Source: Orientallactaga sibirica (Eukaryota > Chordata > Mammalia > Rodentia > Dipodidae). From it: DNA of 64,000 bases. The notes below the pieces were generated by a model, which searched no databases, had not been told where the DNA came from, and saw only the letters and a program-made list of their open reading frames with translations. Both the position numbers and the translations under genes were made by a program. The DNA lies in NCBI GenBank assembly GCA_036365145.1, contig JAEOAD010000040.1, forward strand, positions 15,103,501 to 15,167,500. The letters run 5' to 3'. Shown piece after piece: positions 10,669-20,939 of this stretch (the stretch's first letter is position 1; every line of letters starts with the position of its first letter).

Positions 10669-10681
10669 ATTAAATTAAAAG

Positions 10682-10831
10682 AGTTGTTGTGTTTTTGAGG
10701 TACAGTCTCACTCTAGCCCAAGCTGACTCGGAATTCACTATATGGTCTCAGGCTGTCCTTGAACTCATGGCGCTCCTCCTACCTCTGCCTCCCGAGTGCA
10801 GGGATTAAAGGCGTGCGCCACCACGCCTGGC
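10682..10831 (-). mobile_element. B1 SINE
   Basis: Complete antisense B1 with TSD TAAATTAAAAG at 10671-10681 and 10832-10842. Confidence 0.95.
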
Positions 10832-10851
10832 TAAATTAAAAGTTTTACCAT

Positions 10852-11058
10852 GGGCTGGAGAAATGGCTTAACAGTTAAGGCGCTTGCCTGTGAAGCCTAA
10901 GGACCCATGTCCCACTCTCCAGATCTCACACAAGCCAGACGCACAGTGATGAAAATGCAAGGTCGCACATGTCCGCAAGGTGGCACACATGTCTGGAGGT
11001 CCTGGCGCACCAATTCTCTCTCTCTCTTTCCCTCTCATTCTCTTGCATTAATAAAAGG
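10852..11058 (+). mobile_element. DIP SINE, long subfamily (DIP part of a DIP-B1 composite)
   Basis: Head GGGCTGGAGAAATGGCTTAA. Middle lacks the GTTTGCAGTGGCT part (deletion). It runs straight into a B1; the pair is bounded by one TSD, AAAGTTTTACCAT (10839-10851 and 11201-11213). Confidence 0.93.
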
Positions 11059-11200
11059 CCAGATGCTGGATGTGGTGGTGCACGCCTTTAATCCCAGCAC
11101 TCGGGAGGCAGAGGTAGAATGATCACTGTGTGTTCGAGGCCACCCTGAGACTACATAGTGAATTCCAGGTCAGCCTAGGCTAGAGTGAGACCCTACCTCA
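11059..11200 (+). mobile_element. B1 SINE (B1 part of a DIP-B1 composite)
   Basis: Begins GCCAGATGCTGGATGTGGTG directly after the DIP tail ATTAATAAAAG. No separate TSD between DIP and B1 is visible. Confidence 0.94.
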
Positions 11201-11213
11201 AAAGTTTTACCAT

Positions 11214-11861
11214 ACCCATGGCTATGCAAGATTTGAACTTCACCCAGTCCAAAGGCCCACAGGGAGCAAATGGATGGGATGAATTTAAGCGGCAGCATTT
11301 TTGCAAAATTCTCCTTTGCTGAATCTCCTGCCTCACCACCACCCTCAAAGTCCGCCACGAAACCCCCTGAGGTGGGGTTTCTCTGACACAGAACCCATCT
11401 CTGCACACTGCCTGGAATATGTATATGTGCAGGATCAGCAGAATTAGCCACCACGCTGGAGCAGGACCTCACCTTCGGAATCCAAGAGCATGTTTTCACT
11501 GTGGCAACTGTCACTTTGCGCCAAACCAAGTTCTGCTGATGGAAGCAAGATGTAGAATCCTTGGAAGCCCACACAACCCAGGACACCACCTTGCACAGGC
11601 TTTGGTCTGGCTGACAGCTTTTGAAAAAACCGCCAACCCCACCCCGCTGATATATGAAACTTCCAAAGCATCCACAGGGCCACCTGCCTGGCTGGGCTTC
11701 CCTTTCCCTTGAACTTGAACTTGGGAGATTTGTTTGAAACAGCTCCCTCTACTGGACTGCCACTGACCGAAGCTTTTGGTGTCAAAACTAGAAGGAAACC
11801 AAGCAACCAGTTGCCAGTTGAAGACCACGCTGATAAGAGTTAAAGAGGAAAGTACAGTGTC
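11214..11861. other. Unique sequence with overlapping open frames
   Basis: Frames of up to 139 codons occur on both strands in the same bases and partly enter B1 sequence. None resembles a known protein, so I do not call a gene. Confidence 0.5.
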
Positions 11862-11875
11862 TGACAAGAGAATTC

Positions 11876-11900
11876 GGGTTTTTAAAAATATTTTATATTT

Positions 11901-11948
<48 letters not shown>

Positions 11949-12139
11949 TTATTTGACAGAGAGAGAGGGAGAGCAAGAGAGAGAATGAATGGGTGCACCA
12001 GGGCCTCCAGCCACTGCAAATGAACTCCAGACACGTGTGCCCACTTGTGCATCTGGCTAACATGGGTCCTGGGGAATCGAACCTGGGTCCTTGGCTCTGC
12101 AGGCAAACGCCTTAACCATTAAGCCATCCCTCCAGCCCT
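11876..12139 (-). mobile_element. DIP SINE with long (ATTT)n tail
   Basis: Perfect 14-bp TSD TGACAAGAGAATTC at 11862-11875 and 12140-12153. The antisense tail has grown into an (ATTT)n microsatellite at about 11895-11953. Confidence 0.96.
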
Positions 12140-12231
12140 TGACAAGAGAATTCTCAGGGGTGTCTCTGTGGGGCTTTCTATGTTTTTTTTTTTTTGTTGT
12201 TGTTGTTGTCGTCATTGTTTGTTTGTTTTTG

Positions 12232-12372
12232 TTTTTCAAGGTAGGGTCTCACTCTAGCCCAGGCTGACCTGGAATTCACTATGTAGTCTAAGGTGGCCTC
12301 GAACTCACGCCGATCCTCCTACCTCTGCCTCCCAAGTGCTGGGATTAAAGGCATGCACCACCATGCCCAGCT
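12232..12372 (-). mobile_element. B1 SINE
   Basis: Full antisense B1, preceded by a T/TTG-rich tail (12183-12231) and followed by a second T run. Confidence 0.94.
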
Positions 12373-12395
12373 GTCTCTTTTTTTTTTTTTTTTGC

Positions 12396-13319
12396 GCCAA
12401 TCCTTTCTGGGTGGTCCCCCACCTTGTATCTCAGTGAATGAAGCAAGAGGCAGGAAGCTTGACCTAAGAGGTACCGGTCAAGAGTTCCAGCACATTTTTC
12501 TAAGAACAGATATAATCCCAAATTCAGCTCCACAGGAAGTGAACAAGCATGAGAAGCAAGAGGGCAAAAGGTGTTCCAGAAAAGCCAGCCAGACACATTT
12601 ACAAAAGGGGCCCTTCCAGAATAGAGACAGCTCAAAACGAGGGAAGGCCACTATCCTGGGAGTCTTATCTGGAAATCACAGGAACTCCAGGCTTGGACCA
12701 GACAAAGCCCACGACCTTAGCTTAACTGCTGCGTCCACATTGGCCTCTTACACCCTGCCTGCCTCGTCTTCTCTTCTGCTGCAGAGCTGAGCTCTGGAAA
12801 GCAGTGGGGAACGAGGCAAGGAAGCCCAAAAGGTGTTCCTCCTCCCTCTACAGAGTTCAAGGTCACTCAGCTCTCTGCACTTAGAATGTACCCTACCCTG
12901 CACCAGTCACAGTGTGTGTACACCCAGCATCTACTATGGGCCACACATAAGCATCATCTAGCTTGGGGTTCCAGAGAGTCCATTTACTAGCACCCCTCTT
13001 TCTTACCACAGGAATGCGGCAAATAGAGATCAAAATGGGCAATGCTAAAAAAGCTCTTTTTTTTTTTTCTTTTGAGTGCAGCTTTAAATATATTAGCCAA
13101 GCAGGCTTTGCAACACCCCTCCCCCATAGCAAACTCACTCACTCAGCTCCAGTCAGAATCTTCTAGCAGCAGCTGGCCTCTGTAAACTTTATGACATGGA
13201 GGAGCAGAAGGGAGTGATCCGGGAAGGAGCTGAGTCACCCTGCACCCCCCCCCCTTTCCTCTCTTGAACTCCTAAGTCTCCAATCAGATAAGCCAGTCCT
13301 CCCCTCCCTAGAAGACATG
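12396..13319. other. Unique sequence
   Basis: The 165-codon frame crossing 12293-12790 starts in the B1 and is not a credible gene. A C10 run lies near 13240. Confidence 0.5.
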
Positions 13320-13472
13320 GGTAAAGACGTGGAGGCACACACCTTTAATCTCAGGAGGCAGAGGTAGGAGGATCATGTGAGTTCAAGGCCAGCCTGAGAC
13401 TATATAGTGAATTCCAGGTCAGCCTGGGCTAGAGTGAGACCCTACCTCGAAAAACAAACAAACAAATAACAA
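13320..13472 (+). mobile_element. B1 SINE with 5' deletion
   Basis: Missing about 10 bases around CCCAGCACTCGG. Tail is (ACAAA)n-like. Confidence 0.9.
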
Positions 13473-13749
13473 AAAAGACCAGACTTGGTAGGTAATACCC
13501 CAGGATGTGGGCACGTGGAAGGCTGAGTTCCCAGAGAAGAACGTGCCCCCAGCACCCTTTCCGGGGATCCTCCGTACACACTCCCACTTCTTGGGCATGG
13601 GTGGCCTCAAGACCCCGTGGCACTCAGCACTCCTGTAGCACTCAGCAGCAAGCGAAATCAGGACTTCACTTGGACTTTTAGTGTTTGCAATTACATCTGT
13701 CAATTGCCCTGATTGGTCTGCTCCACGGCTGTTTTTCTTTTCATCTTTT
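13473..13749. other. Unique sequence
   Basis: No feature recognised. Confidence 0.5.
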
Positions 13750-13862
13750 GCATTAGAACTTGAACTTTTCAAAGGCATGAACCATATCTGTTGTTTTAAA
13801 AGTTCATCCCTAGCACCTTGTATCTGCACAGAGGGTGTTTCAGGAATGTTTAAGAATCAATG
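13750..13862 (+). mobile_element. L2 LINE 3' end fragment
   Basis: Order GGCATGAACCATATCTGTTG, CCTAGCACCTTGTATCTG, then a GTGTTTCAGGAATGTTTAAG end follows the L2 3' end with many substitutions. Confidence 0.55.
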
Positions 13863-13865
13863 ATC

Positions 13866-14205
13866 AGCTGGGCATGGTGGAGCACACCTTCAATCCCAGC
13901 ACTCAAGCACTCAAGAGGCCAAGGTAGGAGGATCACTATGAGTTCGAGGCCAGCCTGAGACTTTTTTGGGGGTGGGGGGGTTCGAGGTTGGGTCTCATTC
14001 TAGCTCAGGCTGATCTGGAATTCACTATGAAGTCTCAGGATGGCCTCAAACTCACAGCAATCCTCCTACCTCTGCCTCCCAAGTGCTGGGATCCAAAGGC
14101 GTGCGCCACCACGCCTGGCCAGCCTGAGACTATTTAATGAATTCCAGGTCAGCCTGGGTTAGAAAGCAAGACCTTACCTTGAAAAAAAAAACAAAACAAA
14201 ACAAA
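13866..14205 (+). mobile_element. B1 SINE, split by a second B1
   Basis: The left part runs to 13963; the right part resumes at 14119 with CCAGCCTGAGACTATTTAAT. It also has a small internal duplication (CACTCAAGCACTCAAG). Confidence 0.92.
13965..14118 (-). mobile_element. B1 SINE nested in the previous B1
   Basis: TSD CCAGCCTGAGACT at 13951-13963 and 14119-14131. G/T-rich tail GGGGGTGGGGGGG replaces the usual A tail. Confidence 0.94.
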
Positions 14206-14211
14206 TTATTG

Positions 14212-14423
14212 GGGCTGGAGAGATAGCTAAGCGGTTAAAGGCATTTGCTAGCAAAGCCTGATGGCCTAGGTTCGAGTCCCCAGGACCCACATCAAGCCAG
14301 ATGCACAAAGAGGCACATGGGTCTGGAGTTGGTTTGCAGTGGCTCTAGGCCCTGGTGCACCCATTCTCATTGTCTTTCTCTGTGTGTCTCTCTACTTGCA
14401 AAAGAATAAAATTATTTTTAAAA
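14212..14423 (+). mobile_element. DIP SINE
   Basis: Full length; B box GGTTCGAGTCC intact, A box TAGCTAAGCGG mutated at one position. Confidence 0.93.
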
Positions 14424-14506
14424 AGGAATAAATGGTTATGTATATACACATGTATGTGTATATATGGATAAAATAAATGAATAAAATTAGAATCCACAGA
14501 AGTATG

Positions 14507-14880
14507 TTATGGTTTGGATAGAAAGTGTACCCCAAAGAGGTTCACATATTAAAGGCGTGGTCCCCAGATGGTGGTGTTATTGTGGTAGGTTCTGACGACT
14601 TTAGGAGGTGGAACCTTGGTGGAAGACAACATAGGCCTGTGCTCAGGGGACCTATAACTTGTTCCAGTGACCACATTGCTCCCCCTTCCCGACTTCTTGG
14701 CCATCATGTGGCGAGCAGCTCCTGTCCCACACTCCTGCCACCATGATATAGTGCCTTATAGCAGACCCCCACACAGAGCCGAGTAACCAGGGACTGAAGT
14801 CATGAGCCAAAATAACCCTTCCTTCCCTTTTAGATGTTGTCTCGGGTATTCTGATCACGACAACGAAAGTTCTGACACTT
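14507..14880 (+). mobile_element. MaLR-like LTR
   Basis: Opens TGTTATGGTTTGG and closes ATCACGACAACGAAAGTTCTGACA, with AGCCAAAATAACCC before the end. Ends TG and CA as expected of an LTR, but no matching 5-bp TSD is evident. Confidence 0.6.
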
Positions 14881-15006
14881 AGGCATTTTTCTTGAGATAC
14901 ACCAAGAATTTGGTTTGATTTGATCTAAGGACAGAGTTATCTTAGCTCTAAGAGGGAGGGCATCCTAAACCAACCTCACAAAGGGTCCCAGACACAAGTG
15001 AATCAG
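14881..15006. other. Unique spacer
   Basis: No feature recognised. Confidence 0.5.
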
Positions 15007-15220
15007 GGCTGGAGAGATGGCTCAGCGGTTAAGGTGCTTGCCTGCAAAAGTTGAAGGACCGGGGTGTGATTCCCCAGGACCCACGTTAGCCAGATTCACA
15101 AGTGGCACATGCGTCTGGAGTTCATTTGCAGTGGCTAGAGGCCCTGGTGCACTCTTTCTCTCTCACTATCTGCCTCTCTCTTTCTCTCTCAAATAAATAA
15201 ATAAATAAATAAATAAATTC
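15007..15220 (+). mobile_element. DIP SINE
   Basis: Consensus-like A box TGGCTCAGCGG. B box damaged (GGTGTGATTCC). (AAAT)n tail. Confidence 0.93.
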
Positions 15221-15365
15221 AAAGAAAGGAAATTGGGATCTGAACTAAAATTCTCAGGATTTCAGGATGTCCCAGAGGACATGGGTCCTGGCTAGGTTGT
15301 AGCAGCCTGGTTCTCTAGCCCTGCTCTGGCCTGACCGTGGGCCTACTCTAAAGCTTCTTCTTAAA
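15221..15365. other. Unique spacer
   Basis: No feature recognised. Confidence 0.5.
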
Positions 15366-15368
15366 GAA

Positions 15369-15407
<39 letters not shown>

Positions 15408-15408
15408 A
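15366..15408. repeat. (AAAT)n microsatellite
   Basis: About ten uninterrupted units directly before an antisense DIP tail. Probably expanded from a SINE tail. Confidence 0.93.
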
Positions 15409-15411
15409 GCG

Positions 15412-15596
15412 TTATTTATTTATTTGGAGAATGAGAGAGAGAAAATAGGTATGCCAGGGCCTCTAGCCACTGCAAACAAACACCAGATACATGCACCACT
15501 TTGTGCATCTGGTTTTACATGGGTACTGGGGAATCGAACCCAGGTCGTTAGGCTTTGCAGGCAAGTGCCTTAACTGCTGGGCCATCTCTCCAGCAC
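15412..15596 (-). mobile_element. DIP SINE
   Basis: Short form, right end CATCTCTCCAGCA. Confidence 0.92.
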
Positions 15597-15723
15597 TCCT
15601 AGGCCTCTTTTTGTTCTCCATTATGCTTCTGCAGGGATGAAGATGGGTCTGGGAGTCAGTCTGTAGCCCAGGAAAGCACAAAGGTTTCTTACTATCAGGT
15701 GTGACTACTGATAAAAATATAAG

Positions 15724-15898
15724 CTAACTATTCACACACAGTACACGTCACACACTGCTCTGACCTTACATACACTTTAATGATCTAACTATTCACACAG
15801 TACACGTCACACTGCTCTGAGCTTACATACACTTTAATGAGCTAACTATTCACACAGTACACGTCACACACTGCTCTCACCTTACATACACTTTAATA
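15724..15898. repeat. Minisatellite, 3 copies of a 57-61-bp unit
   Basis: Each unit reads CTAACTATTCACAC, GTACACGTCACAC, CTGCTCTGACC, TTACATACACTTTAAT. Copies start near 15724, 15785 and 15842 and are over 90 percent alike by eye. Confidence 0.95.
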
Positions 15899-16080
15899 GC
15901 ATCTTGCTCCGAGTCCATGCACGAGGGATAATGGTCGCTATGTTGATTCTGATGACAACAGATGCAATAGCTTAGACTTTGACCCGAAGGAAGACCACAG
16001 ACAGGAGACGCTATGATCCCTGCCAGCCTTTCTCTTGACATATGCGATGTGGTGGCTAAGACAGGAAGATTTAGCCCTAA
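15899..16080. other. Unique sequence
   Basis: No feature recognised. Confidence 0.5.
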
Positions 16081-16084
16081 GGAC

Positions 16085-16210
16085 TCCTGTCTGTGTTCCC
16101 ACCTCTGCAGCAGATTTGACAAGTCCTATAATTTTTCTAACCTGTAGTTTACTCTTCTGTCATCTGGAGATAATAATCCTACCAGCCTTCACGGGACTTT
16201 TCAATAAGAA
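16085..16210 (+). mobile_element. MIR SINE fragment
   Basis: Core GTTTACTCTTCTGTCATCTG followed by GAGATAATAATCCTACCAGC matches the MIR core and 3' half. Confidence 0.65.
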
Positions 16211-16620
16211 ACAAATCTCAAAAAATGTCAAATGCTTTGCATAGCTCCAGACCCAGAGAGAGGGATCTGACACGAATATTTTTGAAGTGCAGATATTGTT
16301 TTATTGTTTTTATCAGTTCAGATTTTAGAGGAGGGCAGGCAGCCAAGGAGAAAAGATGATTAACAGTTTCCAGGGCCCCCCAGTGATCCCATGCTGTGGC
16401 ACAGATCTCCGAGTATCCAGATGTTAGCCCGGGACTGGTTTTTTTTTTTTCTTTAAGGCCGAATGAAGGAGCTGAAGACCAAATGGGGTCTGAGAAACTC
16501 GTAAGAGCTCCAAGTCAAGAGTAGAGTGGTCAGTCTTTAATCTAATGTAAACGGAAACCCCGAAGCCTGGAGAGCTTGCTTTTATTTTTGGTGGGGAGGT
16601 GAGGGTTTTTCCACCCTACA
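16211..16620. other. Unique sequence
   Basis: A T10 run at 16440 is the only notable feature. Confidence 0.5.
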
Positions 16621-16801
16621 TGAAGGAGTAAGGAAAGGAGAAGAGACAAGAGGAGGAGGGGAGAGAAAAGGACGAGGATTGGGAAAGGGGAGGAAAGAAG
16701 AGGGAGGGAGGATAGGAGAAAGAGGAGAGAGGAAAAGGAAGAGAAAGGACAGAGGAAAAGGGATGGATGGATGGAGGGAAAGAGAGAGAGAGAGAGAGAG
16801 A
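16621..16801 (+). repeat. 180-bp polypurine tract
   Basis: The plus strand is almost all A/G, starting GGAGTAAGGAAAGGAG and ending in GGATGGATGG and (GA)n. Mirror-like purine runs of this size can form triplex DNA in vitro. The long open frames here are artefacts of composition. Confidence 0.9.
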
Positions 16802-16973
16802 CTGAGTTCCTCCAAACTCCAGCTTCCTGTCTCCCTGGAGAGAGGAGACAAGTCCCCTGGCCAGTAGCCATCTGAGGTCTTAGAGGGCCGCCTTGTGTCT
16901 GAATTACAAGCCATGCTTTCATTCCCTGGGGAAACTGTCCCTGGAGGAAGCAGACATGTGTCCACACACACGG

Positions 16974-16975
<2 letters not shown>

Positions 16976-17007
<32 letters not shown>

Positions 17008-17013
17008 GGGGGG
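16976..17013. repeat. (CA)n followed by G9
   Basis: CA repeat to 17005, then a run of nine G. A potential Z-DNA segment 170 bp from the purine tract. Confidence 0.95.
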
Positions 17014-17803
17014 GACTGTGAGGATGACAGAGGCTACGGAGTTCAGCCTAAGGGCTATTTTAGGCCAGTCCCACAACTGGAGTCAATGGAGGGTTTGTTT
17101 ATGTAACATCTGCAGAAGGCCCTTTGGAGCAAATAACCCGGGGTCTGCAGGCCAGCGTTCAGCAAGCAGGGGCGTGACTGTGAGCTTCCTGTTGCTCTTG
17201 GCATGACTGCCCAGCTGTTTGCTCTTCGCTGCCCACTCACTGCAGTCGCCCCCTCTTCAGGTCTCTCCCGAGGAGCAGATGGTCAGCGTGGAAGCAGCGA
17301 GAAGCAGACAGAGATGGTGACTGAGTCACTGTGCCCTGAGAGTCACCCCCTGGCACCAGGGAGTCCTGGCCCCATGGTGTCCTCCCTGCTCATTTCCTTA
17401 GCTGAGTGGCCTCCCTGTCAGGTCAGGGTGGTAAACAAAGGCTCACTCTCTGTTCTGCAAGCGCAGGTCTGAATCCAGACCTGCATCTGGTACTTGCTTG
17501 TCTGGGTTACTTGTTTCATTTCCCACATGCAAAGACATGTAAACACAGTCATTCCTTGGTGTCCTCTAATGATGGGCTCCAGGGCAAAAATGGATACCAA
17601 ATCCAAGGATGCTCAAGTCCTTTTTATCAAATGCACAGTGTATGTATAAAGTCTATGCAATCCTCTCGTACACCTTGAACTACCTCTAGATGACGTCAGT
17701 GCATAATACAATGTAAAATGTCCTATGAGTCGTTGTTGAACTGTATTATTTAGGTGGAAACGACAAGAAAAAAGCCAGTACATGTTCATAAAAGATGCAG
17801 TCA
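17014..17803. other. Unique sequence, SINE-free 790 bp
   Basis: Higher GC in 17100-17470. Open frames of 60-103 codons have no recognised homology. TGACGTCA (17692-17699) is a perfect palindromic CRE-like site. Confidence 0.45.
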
Positions 17804-18060
17804 GGGCCTGGAGCAATGGCTTAGCGGTTAAGGCGCCTGCCTGCCAAGCCTAAGAACGCCTATTCAATTCTCCAGGTCCCACGTTTAGCCAGACGCAAAA
17901 AGTGATGCAAGGACGCAATGCTGCACTTGCCCACAAGGGGGCACATGCCTCTGGAGTTTGTTCACAGCGGCTGAGAGGCTGCTGGGTCCTCCATTCTCTC
18001 TCTTTCTCTCTCTCTGCCTTTTCCTTTCTGTCTCTCTTTCTGTGTCTCTCTCAAATAAAA
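17804..18060 (+). mobile_element. DIP SINE, long subfamily
   Basis: TSD of about 10 bp (ATGCAGTCA) at 17795 and 18064. Contains GTGATGCAAGGACGCAATGC and CCACAAGGGGGCAC (17931-17944). Confidence 0.94.
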
Positions 18061-18145
18061 AAAATGCAGTCATTCTCTTCCAAAAGCATTTCTTTTTGTC
18101 CGTTGTTGGCTGAATGAACACAGAGCTGATATATACAGATGACAT

Positions 18146-18160
18146 GATAGCTAGATAGAT

Positions 18161-18204
<44 letters not shown>
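18146..18204. repeat. (GATA)n microsatellite
   Basis: About 13 near-perfect units after a short imperfect lead. Confidence 0.95.
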
Positions 18205-18425
18205 TTGACTACACATATAATGATGTATTAATTTTCTTTCAGACTTGTTCAAAGGCATGACGACTATACCATTATCTTTTTGAAACACAGATTCATTGGG
18301 AAAACTTTTTACAGATTTAAGCAAAGTTCACACATGTAAACATGTACAAATCTTAAATTTGTGGACAATCTGATAAATTTTTCAGCTACATGCCCTTGAT
18401 GCAACCTCTACTCAGATCAAGACAC
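18205..18425. other. Unique sequence
   Basis: AT-rich, no feature recognised. Confidence 0.5.
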
Positions 18426-18426
18426 A

Positions 18427-18615
18427 GAGGGGACTTGGATGATGACTCAGCAGTTAAGGGTGCTTGCTTACAAAGCCTGCCAGCCCAGAACCCAGTAAAG
18501 CCAGATACACAAAGTGGTATGTGTGTCTAGAGTTTCTTGGCAGCTACAAGAGGCCCTGGCACACTCATTCATAGTTTCTCTCTCCTCCCCTCACAAATAA
18601 ATAAAGAAAATATTT
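18427..18615 (+). mobile_element. DIP SINE, degraded
   Basis: Head and B box heavily mutated and partly deleted (CCAGCCCAGAACCCAG), but AAAGCCAGATACACAAAGTG and the tail are clear. Confidence 0.85.
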
Positions 18616-18659
18616 TAAATATTCTTTATTTTTCCTTATTTTTTTGCTTTCTTTTTTTT

Positions 18660-18879
18660 ACTATTTTATTTATTCATTTGAGAGAGAGAAAGAGACACAC
18701 AGAGAGAGAGATAGAGAGAGAGAGAGAGAATGGGCATGCCAGGGCCTCTAGCCATTGCAAATGAACTCTAGATGCATGCGCCCCCTTGTGTATCTGGCTT
18801 ATGTGGGTCCTGGAGAGTCAAACTGGGATCCTTTAGCTTTGCAGGCAAATACCTTAACTGTTAAGCCATCTCTTCAGCC
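18660..18879 (-). mobile_element. DIP SINE
   Basis: Short form with long (GA)n. Faces the preceding copy tail to tail, forming a diverged inverted pair. Confidence 0.92.
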
Positions 18880-19018
18880 CCTTATGAGGTTTTTTAAATT
18901 TTCTTTTTCTTAAACAAGAACTTTGTAGATGGCAACGTCCTGTCACAATGCCAAAAAGTTGGACATGCCTGATAAAATATATTTCCCCTCTTGTCTGTTT
19001 AAAGTCCCCAAGCTACCT

Positions 19019-19345
19019 GCATTAGTTTACTAGTGCTGATATAACAAAATATTTTATCAACTGGAAGGTTTAAGCAACAGAAGTTGATGTGTCACATTCC
19101 TGAAATCCAGCGTGCCAGCGTGGCTGGGGTCTGGTGAGGGCTCTTACTGGCTTTCAGATGACTTGTGAGGTCAGGTATGTTCCTGGAGAGAAAAAGCAAG
19201 GCCTCTGATCTGTTTTTCAAAGGACGCTAATCCTATTTGGCCAGGACGCTAACGTGATGACCTCCTTTGACCTTTAATTACTTCCATAAAGACCCCATGA
19301 TATCAGGGTTAGGGCTTCGGCATTTGCATCTTTGGGCCCACAGTT
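19019..19345 (-). mobile_element. MLT1-type MaLR LTR
   Basis: Plus strand reads AGTGCTGATATAACAAAAT and GGTTTAAGCAACAGAAG, the reverse complement of the MLT1 3' end. CTTTAATTACTTCCATAAAG fits the middle. Confidence 0.75.
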
Positions 19346-20400
19346 CAGTCCATCTGGTTTGGTACTGCTTTGCCCCCACTCTCCCGGCCTGTGGCTGGAA
19401 GCTGCTGCTTTATATACAGAGCCTCAAAACTGGAAGCAACCCAAAGGCCCACCAAGGGAAAATGGATAAGCAAACATTTGTGCATTGATACAATGGAATA
19501 CTCTGTCTCAGTAGAAAAGAATGGGCTGCTGGCACCTAGAGTCCACTCTGGGCTTTCCCTTAAATGAAACATCTGCTAATGGTGGGTCACTGGGACCAAC
19601 TTAAATTTCCCTTTATGCTTGGAGATGAATTTTTCAAGTCCTTGGGGCCCTGCTTAACTACTGGCAATCCTCTTACTCTGGGGAAGCGACAGAGATCCTC
19701 GCTCCCTAGCAGGACTTAGTTCCCGACAGCCTTGTTCATATAAAGGCCAACTTTCTTGGGAAAGAACTTGATTTTGATTTTTGGACTTTATATGATTCGT
19801 ACTATGGCCTAGCCAGTTGGCTGAAGCAAAACAGTTGTTTCCAATTAGCTGTAATTTTGAATTAAGCCAATATTGGCTGGATACATTTCAACCAAAAAAA
19901 TTTTTTTTCTACATGTAAGATGTCTTACCAACTCCTAGAAGACATTATTATCTGGACTGGTGCTTTGTAAAATACCCAACTGAGCTTATTCTTGATTGTT
20001 ATGCTGCCAGTTTAATTGTTTCACAAAGGAAAAGGTCTTTTTGTTTTGTTTTTTACAAAAGTCATCTCTTCGGGAGTCTTCATTCATTCTCTCAGATGGT
20101 AGATCTGGAAATGAAACCAGTTGAGATGTGAGAGCCGAGCTAACCAAGCAAAGTGCGTGCAGATCTATTAGGTGTGGCTCTTCCGAGGCAACCGATTGGT
20201 TTTTCTGTTCCCAGATGTTTTATTCCGGTGTGTGCCAGTCTGGATTTTATCCAGGGTCCCTACTTGCCCGATATCCCAATTTTCGCTGGAAGAATATTAA
20301 GTGTGCCCGCAACAGAGAAGCCAAGGAGACATAGAGAAGGGTTCTGTGCGTTCTCCATCAGAGTCTTCACCTTACGTTCTAGAATCTAGATCCTCCTAGC
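19346..20400. other. 1-kb unique block
   Basis: No repeat recognised. Contains AT-rich 19860-20050 and short frames without homology. One of the few SINE-free kilobases. Confidence 0.5.
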
Positions 20401-20404
20401 CTGA

Positions 20405-20505
20405 GTCTGCACCAGAAGCAAGTTAGTTAACCTATCTGAGCATCCATCTCACCATTTGCAAAATGGGCACCATGGTGCCACACTGTGAGCATTTGGTAGG
20501 AAGTC
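20405..20505 (+). mobile_element. MIR SINE fragment
   Basis: GTTAGTTAACCTATCTGAGC, then TTTGCAAAATGGGCACCATG matches the MIR core. Confidence 0.7.
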
Positions 20506-20644
20506 AGAAGCATGTCTGTGAAGTACCCGGAGTGTGGTAAGCAGTTCCCTCATAGTGCAGACACAGTGTAAACAAATCACATATGCCCCGTGAGTATCTG
20601 GAAAAGTGTGCAACATCATACTCATCGGGGAAATGACAAAACAA

Positions 20645-20845
20645 GGTGAAGTGGAGAGATTGCCCAGTGGTTAAGGGTCTCACTTACAAAAACCTAACAG
20701 TCCAGGTTCGATTCCCCAGTACCCACGTAAAGCCAAATGCACAAAATGGTACGTCCATGTGGAGTTCGTTTGCAGTAGCTGGATGCTGGGGCGCACTCAT
20801 TCTTTCTGTGTGTCTCTCTCTGCTTGCAAATAAATAAGTAACAGT
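20645..20845 (+). mobile_element. DIP SINE
   Basis: B box GGTTCGATTCC intact; head diverged (GTGGAGAGATTGCCCAG). Confidence 0.9.
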
Positions 20846-20900
20846 ATTAAAAAAAATACAAGGTATGTGACATCACCTCACACATATTAGAAAGTCTACT

Positions 20901-20902
20901 GT

Positions 20903-20936
<34 letters not shown>
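20901..20936 (+). repeat. (A)36 homopolymer
   Basis: An uninterrupted A run sits directly before a DIP head, where no tail is expected. It could be the residual tail of an older retroposon or the nicked target. Confidence 0.9.

Positions 20937-20939
<3 letters not shown>

Noticed and set aside
11170..11867. Stack of frames (97-139 codons) on both strands
   Set aside because: The same bases are open on both strands and partly B1; no splice-compatible or homologous exon could be shown.
12293..12790. 165-codon open frame
   Set aside because: It starts inside an antisense B1 and a T run, and the remainder has no homology I recognise.
15724..15898. Regularly spaced repeats resembling a small CRISPR-like array
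   Set aside because: Units are contiguous without variable spacers, and the genome is mammalian; it is a minisatellite.
16542..17076. Two overlapping 153- and 164-codon frames rich in Ser/Leu/Pro
   Set aside because: They translate the polypyrimidine strand and the GT repeat; composition alone explains them.
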